64,000 nt of DNA from JBBPZA01 sp963797015 (GTDB lineage Bacteria; Actinomycetota; Thermoleophilia; Solirubrobacterales; Solirubrobacteraceae), in assembly GCA_963797015.1 (NCBI GenBank), contig CAWCNV010000006.1, forward strand, positions 1 through 64,000, in the 5' to 3' direction. The position numbers and the translations under genes are program-made. The notes under the pieces were generated by a model. The model saw only the letters and a program-made list of their open reading frames with translations, was not told where the DNA came from and searched no databases. Shown here piece by piece: positions 1 to 7,904 of the stretch. Position 1 is the stretch's first letter. The number at the start of each line of letters is the position of its first letter.

Positions 1-1374
1 TGCGGTCGAGGTGCGCGTCGAAGCCGGGGTCGGCGCCGCGGGCGGCCTCGCACTCGGCCAGGAGCGCCGACGGCCTCCGGTGTGCGCGCCAGCGCGCGCA
101 GCACGTCGAGCGCGATCACGTTGCCCGAGCCCTCCCACACCGTGCCGATCTGGATGTCGCGGTAGAACTGGGCCATCGGCGCCTCCTCGACGTAGCCGTT
201 GCCGCCCAGGCACTCGAGCGCCTCGGCGGCCAGCGGCGCGCCGCGCTTGCAGACCCAGTACTTGGTGACCGCGAGGCGAGGCGGCGGAAGCCGCCTCGCG
301 GGTCGCCCGCGTCGAACGCGCGCGCCAGCCGCAGCGTCGCGGCCGTCGCCGCCTCGGACTCGATCGCCAGGTCGGCGAGCACGTTGCCCATCGCCGGCTG
401 GTCGGCCAGCGGCGCGCCGAACGCGCTGCGGTGGCGCGCGTGCCAGACCGCCTCGGCCACGCAGCGCGCCGCATCATCCCGGCGACGCCGATCAGCGTGT
501 CCAGCCGCGTCCAGACGAGCTGCTCGACCATGACGCCGTGCCGCGGCCCTCCTCGCCGAGGATGCGCGCCGGCAGGCGGTCGTACTCGACCTCGCTGGAG
601 GCCAGGCAGCGCCCGCCGAGCTTGTCCTTCAGGCGCTGGATGCGGAAGCCCGGGTGCGGGCGCTCGGCGACGAAGCACGTGATGCCGGCCGGCGTCTGGG
701 CGAGCGTGAAGAACACCTCGAACACCGGGTGGGTGCAGAACCACTTGTGCCCGGTGAGCTCGTACCAGCCGTCGCCGACCGGCTCGGCGACGGTCGTGTT
801 GGCGCGCAGGTCCGAGCCGCCCTGCTTCTCGGTCATGACCATGCCCGCCTGCGCGAAGCGGTCGTAGTCGGGCAGCGTCAGGCGCTCCTCCCACTCGCCG
901 GCCAGCGCCGGGTCCTGGCGCATCGTGGGCGCCGCGGCGTAGTTGATCGACATCGGGCAGCACGGGCCGGTGTCGAGCTGGTTGAAGAGGTAGAAGAGCG
1001 CGTCGCGCACGACGTGGGCGCCGGGGCGCGGGTCGCGCCAGGCCAGCGAGTTGACCTCGCGCTCGACGCCGAGCCGCAGCATCCAGTGCATGCACGGGTC
1101 GTACTCGACCTCGTCGACGCGGTGGCCGAAGCGGTCGTGCGTGCGCAGGATCGGGATGTTGCGCTGCGCGCGCCGGCGGTGCTCGTGCGCCTCGCTCGAG
1201 GCGACGACCGCGCCGAAGTCGCGCACGCGGTCATCCCCCAGGCGCCGCCCTCGCGCTCAGCGCCTCTCCGAGCGCCGGGTCGGCGTCGAACGCGTTGTGG
1301 TCGAGCAGCGGCGGCGGCTGGTTGACGACCTCGTGCGTGCCGTGCGGGACGCGGCGCGCGGGCGCGGTGGCCAT
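1..1374 (-). pseudogene. Acyl-CoA dehydrogenase, multiply frameshifted and cut by window edge
   Basis: The reading begins at an ATG at 1374 (MATAPARRVPHGTHEV) and continues to the left edge, but only by changing frame at least four times. Breaks lie near 1255, in the C-run at 1235-1239, near 550, near 470 and near 290. Pieces seen include the flavin/substrate region (MTEKQGGSDLRANT, ELTGHKWFC) and a C-terminal helical part (VWHARHRSAFGAPL, VWEGSGNVIALDVLRAL). The piece order and spacing match the intact acyl-CoA dehydrogenase at 25193-26878, an AidB/ACAD-type flavoprotein expected to oxidise an acyl-CoA. The TetR gene lies directly upstream on the same strand. Several breaks sit in homopolymers, so sequencing error is as likely as true decay. 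Family assignment is firm; functional state is not. Confidence 0.75.
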
Positions 1375-1379
1375 GGCGA

Positions 1380-2014
1380 TCTCCCTTGCGTTGACGGCGT
1401 TGAGGGCGAAGCGACGAGCGAGGCGACCAGCGCGTCGCCGCGCGTCGTTCGGCGAGCGGGCCGATGAGCGCCTCCTGCAGCGCGCCGACGAGCGCCGCGG
1501 CGGCGACGCGCGTGTCGAGCGGCGGGAGCTCGCCGGCCGCGACGCCCTCGTCGAGCAGGCCGGCGAAGACGTCGCGGTAGGCGCGCTTGGAGGCCAGGCG
1601 CGCGGCCTCGACGGCGGGGTCGACCGGCTCGGCCATCAGCGCATGCGACAGCGTGGGGGCCGCGAGCGCGCGCCGCGCGAACGCCTCGACCACGCCGGCC
1701 AGCCGCTGCGCCGGGGGCGCCGAGCCCTCGCGTGCGATTGCGGTCATGAGAGCGAGCTCGCGGCCGACGGCGACGCGGAAGACCTCGGCGAAGAGCTCGT
1801 CCTTGGAGGGGAAGTGGCGGTAGATCGACCCCGTGGCGACTCTGGCACGCGTCGCGACGGCGTGCACGCCGGCCGAGCCGTAGCCGCCCTCGGCCACCTG
1901 GGCTAGCGCGGCCGCCACGATCCGCTCGCGCGCCTCGCGGCGCCGGGGCTCGGACAGGTGGGCGGGGTGACGTCCGATGACGCATAGTGAACCAGCGTTC
2001 ATATTCATTTGCAA
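1380..2014 (-). CDS. TetR/AcrR-family regulator, C-terminus unresolved
   Basis: The N-terminal helix-turn-helix is clear (RRREARERIVAAALAQVAEGG, then VATGSIYRHFPSKDELFAEV), followed by an alpha-helical ligand domain of ordinary TetR length. Starts are possible at 2014, 2008 or 2002. The 14-bp inverted repeat at 1988-2001 sits across this start region, as expected for autoregulation. No stop codon is found where the family normally ends: the frame runs on into the next gene, while a neighbouring frame continues the homologous sequence. One or more indels near 1400-1430 are therefore likely. It sits immediately upstream of the acyl-CoA dehydrogenase on the same strand, so it probably controls that gene in response to an acyl-CoA or similar ligand (inference). 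Confidence 0.75.
1988..2001. promoter_or_regulatory. Candidate TetR operator (perfect inverted repeat)
   Basis: The sequence TGAACCAGCGTTCA is a perfect 5-bp inverted repeat (TGAAC/GTTCA) with a 4-bp spacer, at the 5' end of the TetR gene. This geometry suits a TetR dimer. Binding is inferred, not shown. Confidence 0.45.
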
Positions 2015-2038
2015 GCGCGCCCTCGCGCGCCGGCGAAA

Positions 2039-2048
2039 AACCAGCTCT
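2039..2048 (+). repeat. Partial copy of the prs-end 13-bp repeat
   Basis: AACCAGCTCT at this position matches the first 10 of the 13 bases repeated exactly at 5224, 7160, 8856 and 10393. It lies just before the truncated FG-GAP gene. It may be a degraded fifth site or chance. Confidence 0.25.
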
Positions 2049-2060
2049 CACGCGCTGCTC

Positions 2061-2096
2061 ACCCGGCCTGACGGGCCGCTTACCCGGCCTGACGGG
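2061..2096. repeat. Two copies of ACCCGGCCTGACGGG, 21 bp apart
   Basis: ACCCGGCCTGACGGG occurs at 2061-2075 and again at 2082-2096. Each copy can form a small hairpin (CCCG/CGGG). The pair lies between the divergent TetR gene and the FG-GAP remnant. Its role is unknown; a regulator binding pair or a recombination scar are both possible. Confidence 0.5.
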
Positions 2097-2125
2097 AATA
2101 AGGTGGGCGCCCGTACTCCGGCTCG

Positions 2126-2768
2126 GTGTGGGTCGTGTTCGGCAAGCGCTCGCAGACCGACGTGCTGATCGGAGCGCCCGGCGCCTCGAACAACGGGCGC
2201 CGCTTCTCGGGCTCGGCCTACGTCGTTTTCGGCAAGGCCTCGACGGCCAACGTCGACCTGGCGGCGCTGGGTACGGGCGGCGACCGCATCGACGGCGCCG
2301 GAGGCGGCACGCCCCCGAACCCGCCCACCGACTTCGGCACGCTCGGCGACCAGGCGGGCTTCTCGGTCGCCGGTGCGGGGGACATGACGGGCGACGGGCG
2401 AGCTGACGTGCTCGTCGCCGCGCCGGGGGCCGACAACAATGGCCGCAGCGACTCGGGGTCGGCCTACCTGGTTTCGTTCGCCGCGCCCACGCTGAAGGAG
2501 GTGCGGCGCCAGATCCGCGACCTGATCGCGGTGGTTCGGTTCTTCGGCCTTCCGCGCAGCGAGCGGCTCACGCTGAACGTGAGGCTGCGAATCGCGTTGG
2601 CGGCGCTGCGCACCGGATCGCGGACGACCGCGTGCTCGGCGCTCAACGGCTTCATCGTCCGCGCCTTCATCGACACGCGCGGGCCTCTGACACGGGCGCA
2701 GGCCACGTTCCTGATCACGGACGCCATCCGCATCCGGGCGGATCTGGGCTGCGGCTGGTCTCCGGCTA
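2126..2768 (+). pseudogene. FG-GAP/integrin-like repeat protein, 5'-truncated remnant
   Basis: The translation has FG-GAP-type blade sequence (DVLIGAPGASNNGRRFSGSA and GDMTGDGRADVLVAAPGAD), about one and a half beta-propeller blades. A helical tail follows (TACSALNGFIVRAF, LTRAQATFLITDAIRIR) resembling the C-terminal FIMAH-type domain of secreted actinobacterial proteins. There is no signal peptide and most blades are missing. The first blade appears to be joined abruptly (VWVVFGKRSQTDVLIGAP), suggesting an internal deletion. The frame has no stop before glmU and runs in frame into it, so a +1 shift near the tail, where TAG at 2766 would close another frame, is likely. It was probably an extracellular protein of the same broad class as the beta-roll proteins at 5.9 and 9.0 kb. 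Confidence 0.6.
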
Positions 2769-2771
2769 GCA
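2766..2771 (+). promoter_or_regulatory. Candidate -10 box for glmU
   Basis: TAGCAT ends 8 nt before the GTG start of glmU, the spacing expected for a leaderless transcript. No Shine-Dalgarno sequence is seen. Confidence 0.4.
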
Positions 2772-2779
2772 TCCGCGAG

Positions 2780-4219
2780 GTGGTAGTCGCGGTCATCCTC
2801 GCCGCCGGCCAGGGCACGCGCATGCGCTCGGAGGTGCCCAAGCCGCTGCACGAGCTGTGCGGCCGCCCTCTGGTCCTGTGGCCGGTGCGGGCGGCGCTGG
2901 ACGCCGGCATCGACCGCGTGGTGGTGGTCGACGGGCCCGGGCGGGCGGTCGCCGAGGTGCTGCCCGAAGAGGTGGCGGTCGCAGTCCAGGACGAGCCGCT
3001 GGGCACGGGTCACGCGGTGCTGTGCGCCGCGGAGGAGTTGCGCGGCGCCGACACGCTGGTCGTGCTCGCCGGCGACGTGCCGCTGGTGAGCGCCGAGGTC
3101 CTGCGCGGGCTGCTCGCCACGCACGAGGCGGCCGGCGCCGGCGCGACCATGGCCACGATGGTGCTCGAGGACGCGACGGGCTACGGCCGCGTCGTGCGCT
3201 CACCCGACGGCTCGGTGCAGCGGGTCGTGGAGACCAAGCGCCCCGAGGACGCCACGCCCGACGAGCTCGCCATCCACGAGGTCAACACGGGCCTTCTGGC
3301 CTTCGACGCCGCGCCCACGCTAGAGGCGCTGCGCGACGTCCGGCCCGACAACGCCCAGGGCGAGGTATTCCTTCCCGACGTGCTCCCGCCGCTCGCCGCC
3401 GCCGGCCGCAGGATCGCGGCTCACGTGGTCGACGACGCGGCGCTGACGCTCGGGGTGAACGACCGCGCGGACCTGGCGTTGGTGCGGGCCCATGCGCAGC
3501 GCCGGATCCACGAGCGCCACATGCGCGCCGGCGTGACCATCGTCGACCCGGGATCCACGCAGATCGACGCCGACGTCGACCTCGGGGTGGACACGATGGT
3601 CGAGCCGTTCTGCTTCCTGCGCGGCGTCACGTCGGTCGGCGGGGGGTGCCGGATCGGCCCGCTGACCACGGTCGTCGACTCCGAGCTGGGTCATGGCGTG
3701 AGCGTGCGCCACTCCTATCTCGATAGCTGCCAGGTCCTCGATGGCGCGACCGTCGGGCCCTTCGCCTACCTGCGTCCGAAGGCGCTCCTGCGCGAGGGGG
3801 CGAAGGTCGGCACGTTCGTCGAGGTCAAGAACAGCGACGTGGGGGCGGGAGCCAAGGTGCCGCACCTCTCCTACCTCGGCGACGCCGACGTGGGCGAGGA
3901 CACCAATCTGGGCGCCGGCACCATCACCGCCAACTACGACGGCTTCCGCAAGCACCGCACCGAGATCGGCGCGCGCGTGCACGGCGGCGTGCACGTGAGC
4001 CTCGTCGCTCCGGTCGCCCTCGGCGACGATTCGTGGACCGCCGCGGGCTCGGTCATCACCAAGGAGGTCCCGCCCGGGGCGCTTGGCGTCGCCCGCGCGC
4101 GGCAGCGCAACGTGCTCGACTACGCGCGCCGCGTGGAGGAGCGGGTGCGGGCCGACGAGGAGCAGCGCAAGCCACCCGCTGCCGTCGGTGGGGACGCGTA
4201 CACTCGAAGAGCCGAATGA
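2780..4219 (+). CDS. glmU: Bifunctional UDP-GlcNAc pyrophosphorylase / glucosamine-1-P acetyltransferase
   Basis: This 479-aa protein makes UDP-N-acetylglucosamine for peptidoglycan in the cytoplasm by acetylating glucosamine-1-phosphate and then transferring UMP. The N-terminal uridylyltransferase domain opens with the nucleotide-binding loop ILAAGQGTRMRS and has LAGDVPLV and YGRVVR (residues 1-230). The C-terminal left-handed beta-helix follows (hexapeptides from about residue 250), with the acetyl-CoA site region NLGAGTITANYDGFRKHRT. Length matches the family. The GTG at 2780 is preferred because the homology begins there, even though the frame is open further upstream through the FG-GAP remnant. 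Its last codons overlap the prs start (ATGA), a common glmU-prs pairing. Confidence 0.95.
   Translation: MVVAVILAAGQGTRMRSEVPKPLHELCGRPLVLWPVRAALDAGIDRVVVVDGPGRAVAEVLPEEVAVAVQDEPLGTGHAVLCAAEELRGADTLVVLAGDVPLVSAEVLRGLLATHEAAGAGATMATMVLEDATGYGRVVRSPDGSVQRVVETKRPEDATPDELAIHEVNTGLLAFDAAPTLEALRDVRPDNAQGEVFLPDVLPPLAAAGRRIAAHVVDDAALTLGVNDRADLALVRAHAQRRIHERHMRAGVTIVDPGSTQIDADVDLGVDTMVEPFCFLRGVTSVGGGCRIGPLTTVVDSELGHGVSVRHSYLDSCQVLDGATVGPFAYLRPKALLREGAKVGTFVEVKNSDVGAGAKVPHLSYLGDADVGEDTNLGAGTITANYDGFRKHRTEIGARVHGGVHVSLVAPVALGDDSWTAAGSVITKEVPPGALGVARARQRNVLDYARRVEERVRADEEQRKPPAAVGGDAYTRRAE
4199..4204 (+). promoter_or_regulatory. Candidate internal -10 box for prs
   Basis: TACACT lies inside the end of glmU and 11 nt before the prs ATG. 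It may give prs its own promoter in addition to read-through from glmU. Confidence 0.3.
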
Positions 4220-5238
4220 GCGCGATCCACACCCATCCGGCGCCGCGCACGAGCCTCGAGCTGGGCTACGACAAGCGCCTGATGGTCTTCTCCGGTCGCG
4301 CCAACCCGGAGCTGGCGCTGCGCATCGCCGGAAAGCTCGACGTCGACCTCGGCGCGGTCACGCTCAAGAAGTTCTCCAACGGCGAGGTCTACTGCCGCTA
4401 CGAGGAGTCGATCCGCGGCGCCGACGTGTTCATCGTCCAGCCCACGTGCGGGAACGCACGAACGGGCATCAGCGCCAACGACGCGCTGATGGAGCTGCTG
4501 GTGATGATCGACGCCGCCGTGGGCGCCTCCGCGCACCGCGTGATCGCGGTCATGCCCTGGTACGCCTACTCGCGCCAGGACAAGAAGTCGGCTCCGCGCG
4601 AGCCGATCACCGCGCGCCTCGTCGCCCGCATGCTCGAGGCGGCCGGCGTCGACCGCGTCCTGACCATGGACCTCCACGCCGGCCAGGTGCAGGGCTTCTT
4701 CAACAAGCCGGTCGACCACATGACCGCGCTGCTGTTCCTGACCCAGTACTTCTCAGACCTCGGCCTCGACGACCTCGTGGTGATCGCCCCCGACGCCGGC
4801 CGCGTGAAGCTGGCCAAGAAGTTCTCCGAGAAGATCGGCGCCGAGCTCGCGATCCTCAACAAGGAGCGCCCGGCCCAGCAGGTGGCCGAGATCGGCTACG
4901 TGATCGGCGACGTGAAGGGCAAGACCGCGGTGATCGTCGACGACATGATCGACACCGCGGGAACGCTCAAGGCCGCCGGGCAGACGGTGATCGAGGAGGG
5001 CGCGGCGCGCGTCTTCGCCACCGCGACGCACCCGGTCCTGAGCGGCAACGCCTACGAGAACCTGGCTTCGAGCGACTTCGAGCAGATCGTCGTCACAGAC
5101 ACGATCCCCCTGCGGGACGGAGCGCCCCGGAACGTGCGCGTCCTCTCCTGCGCAGACCTCCTCACCACCTCGATCCGCCAGATCTTCACCGACGGCTCGG
5201 TGTCCGAGGTCTTCGGCGGCGAGAACCAGCTCTTCTGA
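4216..5238 (+). CDS. prs: Ribose-phosphate pyrophosphokinase
   Basis: PRPP synthetase transfers pyrophosphate from ATP to ribose-5-phosphate, feeding nucleotide, histidine and tryptophan synthesis. The 340-aa product has the N-terminal FSGRANPELA region, the ATP loop (YSRQDKKSAPREPITARLVA) and the PRPP-binding motif VIVDDMIDTAGTL near residue 235. The start overlaps the glmU stop (ATGA). The last codons, NQLF-stop, are written AACCAGCTCTTCTGA and contain the 13-bp sequence repeated three more times over the next 5 kb. The reading frame is intact, so any integration at this end has preserved or restored the coding sequence. Confidence 0.96.
   Translation: MSAIHTHPAPRTSLELGYDKRLMVFSGRANPELALRIAGKLDVDLGAVTLKKFSNGEVYCRYEESIRGADVFIVQPTCGNARTGISANDALMELLVMIDAAVGASAHRVIAVMPWYAYSRQDKKSAPREPITARLVARMLEAAGVDRVLTMDLHAGQVQGFFNKPVDHMTALLFLTQYFSDLGLDDLVVIAPDAGRVKLAKKFSEKIGAELAILNKERPAQQVAEIGYVIGDVKGKTAVIVDDMIDTAGTLKAAGQTVIEEGAARVFATATHPVLSGNAYENLASSDFEQIVVTDTIPLRDGAPRNVRVLSCADLLTTSIRQIFTDGSVSEVFGGENQLF
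5224..5236 (+). repeat. 13-bp direct repeat, copy 1 (within prs end; attL-like)
   Basis: AACCAGCTCTTCT followed by GAGC; it encodes the last residues of Prs. Flanked by AGAA/TTCT inverted arms. GCTCTA follows after exactly 10 nt (5247-5252), as at copy 2. Confidence 0.8.
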
Positions 5239-5937
5239 GCATCCCCGCTCTACAGGCGGGATTGCGGCCCATTTGCTGACGAGACGCTAACGCGAGCTTG
5301 CCTCGGAGCTCGTCGCTCGCGACCTGCCAACGCTCAGAGGCTTCCCCTTCGCGTGCCTCCCAGGGGCCTGATTCCTCGTCGAGGACACAGGCGGCAAGGT
5401 CCGCACAGGCGGCCGCGTAGCCCGGCTCTGTGCTCGCGAACATGGAGGCCAGCTCAAGCGCTGCGCTCGCGGACCGCTGACGGGCAAGCAACGCGGCCTG
5501 GATCTTGACCTCGGCCTCATAGGAGGTGCGGGTTGATGTCGTCGCGGCCGCCGCGCTGCTCGGAGCCACGGAAGCCACTCGCCGTGCGCGACCTGCGCCT
5601 TGGCTTCGGTCAGCAAGAGCTTGGCGGGCCCCCGCCCGCCGTGCGGCTGTCCTTGGTGCCTCCTGTGCAGCCGCAAGGCCAGTCCCCACCGTCGCGCTGT
5701 CTTTGATCCTTTCGGGCGCGGCGGTGGGGCACCGGCCCCGATCCAGTACGAGGCGCGAGACCGGGCGAGACCGCAACCTTCCTCGGCACCGCGGGGCCTC
5801 CACAGCACCGGGTCGCGACCGCTTCCTGGCCTGAGGCCGCCTGCTGCCCGAGGTGCAAGAAATCTGCAAGACGGATCGCCGATCGGGGAGCATTGACGCG
5901 GTGCGGAAAAGCGACCGTCGGCGACGGCGGTCCGGGA
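5239..5937. other. No confident gene; first part of putative unit 1
   Basis: About 700 bp between prs and the first beta-roll gene. Open frames exist on both strands. On the minus strand, about 5250-5540 has a protein-like stretch (EVKIQAALLARQRSASAALE) overlapping the prs end in the longer frame, but with no recognisable family and no ribosome binding site. It may be a degraded gene. No RNA gene or CRISPR is seen. A gene-2-like SD (GGAGGTCT) lies at the 3' end of this stretch. Confidence 0.4.
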
Positions 5938-6966
5938 TTGGAGGTCTCTGATGTTTCGATTGGGTGCGTTGGCGCCCTGGTGGCGGTCGTGTTGGTGTGC
6001 GCGGCTTCGGCGGGAGCGGCGGTGAACATCTGCGTCCCCTCGACGGCGGGTCAGGCGGTGACGTCGGGCGGCAGCTCGGGGACGTGCAGCGGCGGGGATG
6101 CGGCGGTGGCGATGCCGTCCGCCAGTGCCGATCAGCAGACGTTGATCTCGGTGCTGCCGTATCTGAAGTTCAACGCGAGCGGGGTGGGGGGCAAGCCGAC
6201 GATCCAGGTGTCGGGGGCGAACCTGCAGGTCGTGTCGGGGTCCGGTTCGACGACGGGCACGGTCAACGGGACCGGCAATCTGGTGGTGGGCTATGACGAG
6301 GCGCCGGGTTCGAAGACGGGTTCGCACAATCTGGTGGTTGGTAACGGCCACTCCTACACGAGCTACGGCTCGTTGGTGGCGGGCCGTCAGAATCGTGCGC
6401 TGGGGCCCTACGCGAGCGTCTTAGGCTTCGCGAACACCGCGGGGAGCTACGGGTCGGTTCTGGGGGGCAAGGCGAACACGGCGGGCAACTACTTCAGCTC
6501 GGTGTCGGGCGGCTACGCCAACCAGGCCACCAACCAGTACGCCGCGGTCACCGGCGGCTGTCGCAACATCGCCGGCGCGGGCACCGTGACCTCGGACAGC
6601 TTCTGCCAGACCGCTGGCTACTTCGCCTCGGTCACGGGCGGTTTGGACAACCAAGCCTCCGACGGCAGCAACGCCACCGTCAGCGGCGGCGCCGCCAACA
6701 AAGCCACCGGCAACTACTCCAGCGTCAGCGGCGGGAGCAGCAACACCGCCAGCTACTATTCCGCCTCGGTCAGCGGCGGCAACGGCAACACCGCCAGCGA
6801 GGCACAATCCTCGATCAGCGGCGGCTTGTTCAACACCACGAGCGGGCCCGGCGCGTCGGTCAGCGGCGGCACCAACAACGAGGCCAGCGGGTTCGAATCC
6901 TCGATTCTCGGTGGAAGCGCGATCGCGCTGGGTACCGATAACGGGACGTATCCCGCGGGACCGTAG
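5938..6966 (+). CDS. Secreted YadA-head-like beta-roll protein 1
   Basis: After a hydrophobic signal segment (ALVAVVLVCAASAGAA) the mature protein begins AVNICVPSTAGQAVTSGG and has a spacer to about residue 125. It then has at least nine repeats of about 12-16 residues of the form SVSGGYANQATNQYA, the left-handed beta-roll motif of trimeric adhesin heads. A Cys pair brackets one insertion (GGCRNIAGAG...FCQ). No membrane anchor, sortase motif or autotransporter barrel follows, so it is probably released or held non-covalently. The in-frame start would be TTG at 5938, but the sequence equivalent to the paralogue's SD-ATG (GGAGGTCTCTG then ATG at 5951) is one base out of frame. A frameshift in the signal-peptide region, real or technical, is therefore likely. 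Paralogue of 9037-10194. Confidence 0.75.
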   Translation: MEVSDVSIGCVGALVAVVLVCAASAGAAVNICVPSTAGQAVTSGGSSGTCSGGDAAVAMPSASADQQTLISVLPYLKFNASGVGGKPTIQVSGANLQVVSGSGSTTGTVNGTGNLVVGYDEAPGSKTGSHNLVVGNGHSYTSYGSLVAGRQNRALGPYASVLGFANTAGSYGSVLGGKANTAGNYFSSVSGGYANQATNQYAAVTGGCRNIAGAGTVTSDSFCQTAGYFASVTGGLDNQASDGSNATVSGGAANKATGNYSSVSGGSSNTASYYSASVSGGNGNTASEAQSSISGGLFNTTSGPGASVSGGTNNEASGFESSILGGSAIALGTDNGTYPAGP

Positions 6967-6986
6967 CGGCAGCGGTATACGCGGTC

Positions 6987-7018
6987 GGGGCGGCCGGCCG
7001 AGTCCGGTCGGCCGCCCC
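6987..7018 (+). terminator. Strong GC hairpin after beta-roll gene 1
   Basis: GGGGCGGCCG (6987-6996) and CGGCCGCCCC (7009-7018) are perfect 10-bp arms around a 12-nt loop, 20 bp after the stop codon. There is no T-run. It probably ends transcription of the beta-roll gene. Confidence 0.65.
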
Positions 7019-7159
7019 GCGCGGTCCTCGCGACCGTCGCGGCGTCGGCGTGGCCCAGCCCAGCTGGAAACAAACGGCGGCGTTCGCGTTCGGCGAGCTG
7101 CTGTTCGGGCGCTGGGAGCGCCGCACACGGGCCGATACGGGCCGTAACGGCAGGAAAAG

Positions 7160-7172
7160 AACCAGCTCTTCT
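7160..7172 (+). repeat. 13-bp direct repeat, copy 2
   Basis: AACCAGCTCTTCT followed by AGCG. AGAA/TTCT arms are present. GCTCTA follows after exactly 10 nt (7183-7188), matching copy 1. Confidence 0.8.
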
Positions 7173-7258
7173 AGCGCGCGACGCTCTAGCAAGCGGAAAA
7201 CGGCGATCGCGCGACAATCAGCGCGAACAAAGCGGGCCGATGCAGATTGCCATGTGAG

Positions 7259-7288
7259 CACCCCGCGAACCTCTGGTTCCACGGGGTG
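7259..7288 (+). other. Hairpin ahead of the VIT-like gene
   Basis: Arms CACCCCG/CGGGGTG with an inner GAACC/GGTTC stem and a TCT loop, 44 nt before the VIT-like ATG. It could be a terminator closing unit 1 or a leader structure for the metal-transport gene. No known riboswitch consensus was recognised. Confidence 0.45.
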
Positions 7289-7332
7289 ACCATGGGCTCG
7301 GATAGCCGGATTCCAGGAGGTTCGGCCCCAGC

Positions 7333-7640
7333 ATGAAGCATCCGAGCTTCCACCACCACCCTGACCGCTACAGCCAGTCGTTCCTGCTCCAGCGGGTCCA
7401 GCCCGGCCTCAGCGGCCTCATGGACGGGTCGCTGTCCACGCTCGCGCCGATCTTCGCGGTCGTGCTGGCGACCCATCACCCGCGTACGGCCTTCTAAACG
7501 GGGCTTGCGACTGCGCTGGGCGCCGGCGTGAGCATGGCTTTCTCGGAAGGGCTCTCTGACACCGGCGACCTGACCGGCCGCGGCAGCCCGGTTCTGCGCG
7601 GGGCGATCACGGGCGGCGGTACGTTCTTGAGTGGCCGCCG
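7333..7640 (+). pseudogene. VIT1/CCC1 (MbfA-type) metal exporter fragment
   Basis: The first 54 codons from ATG 7333 read as the start of a VIT/MbfA-family membrane transporter (FLLQRVQPGLSGLMDGSLST, LAPIFAVVLATH). A TAA at 7495-7497 interrupts the frame. The same frame then continues with the next family block (TGLATALGAGVSMAFSEGLS, DLTGRGSPVLRGAITGG). Homology stops near 7640 inside a GC-rich stretch, and the remaining membrane helices are absent. An AGGAGG ribosome site lies at about 7316. Relatives export iron or manganese across the membrane; this copy is broken by a nonsense codon and a 3' truncation. Confidence 0.65.
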
Positions 7641-7904
7641 CCGGCTGACGAGCTCGAGGTGCGCTCGGCGCCGACAACCGGCTCCAAGCGGGCCGATCGT
7701 GCCGGCTGTCGAGACGTTGGACCCGGAGGTAGGCGCAGAGATCGCTCGCGGGGCCGTGATGGCGCCCCGCATGGAAGCTGCGCCGGGCTCACAACCTGGT
7801 GCTCGCTAGCGGCGCCGTCGTCGCCGGTGCCAGTGGCCACATGGACCAGTCGCTCACGAGAGTCTCACGCGGGCCTGAACACGGCTTAATCGCGAGCACC
7901 AACA
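7641..7904. other. No recognisable gene between VIT remnant and membrane protein
   Basis: Short open frames on both strands, none with a family, ribosome site or good start. Together with the truncated VIT gene this looks like degraded DNA. Confidence 0.4.

Noticed and set aside
878..2014. A single 378-aa protein fusing TetR and a downstream domain
   Set aside because: The latter half is out-of-frame acyl-CoA dehydrogenase DNA; the TetR stop has been lost by an indel rather than by a true fusion.
2126..4219. A natural FG-GAP-GlmU fusion protein
   Set aside because: GlmU is cytoplasmic and FG-GAP domains are extracellular, the FG-GAP part is truncated and lacks a signal, and a -10 box and GTG start lie at the glmU junction.
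5224..5236. The repeat as a mere restriction-site word (it contains GCTCTTC, the SapI recognition sequence)
   Set aside because: The match extends to 13 bp at four places and to 17 bp at the outer two, well beyond a 7-bp recognition sequence.
7186..7677. Minus-strand frame in unit 2 as a gene
   Set aside because: It overlaps the VIT-family reading on the plus strand, which aligns to a known family; the minus frame has no homology or start signal.
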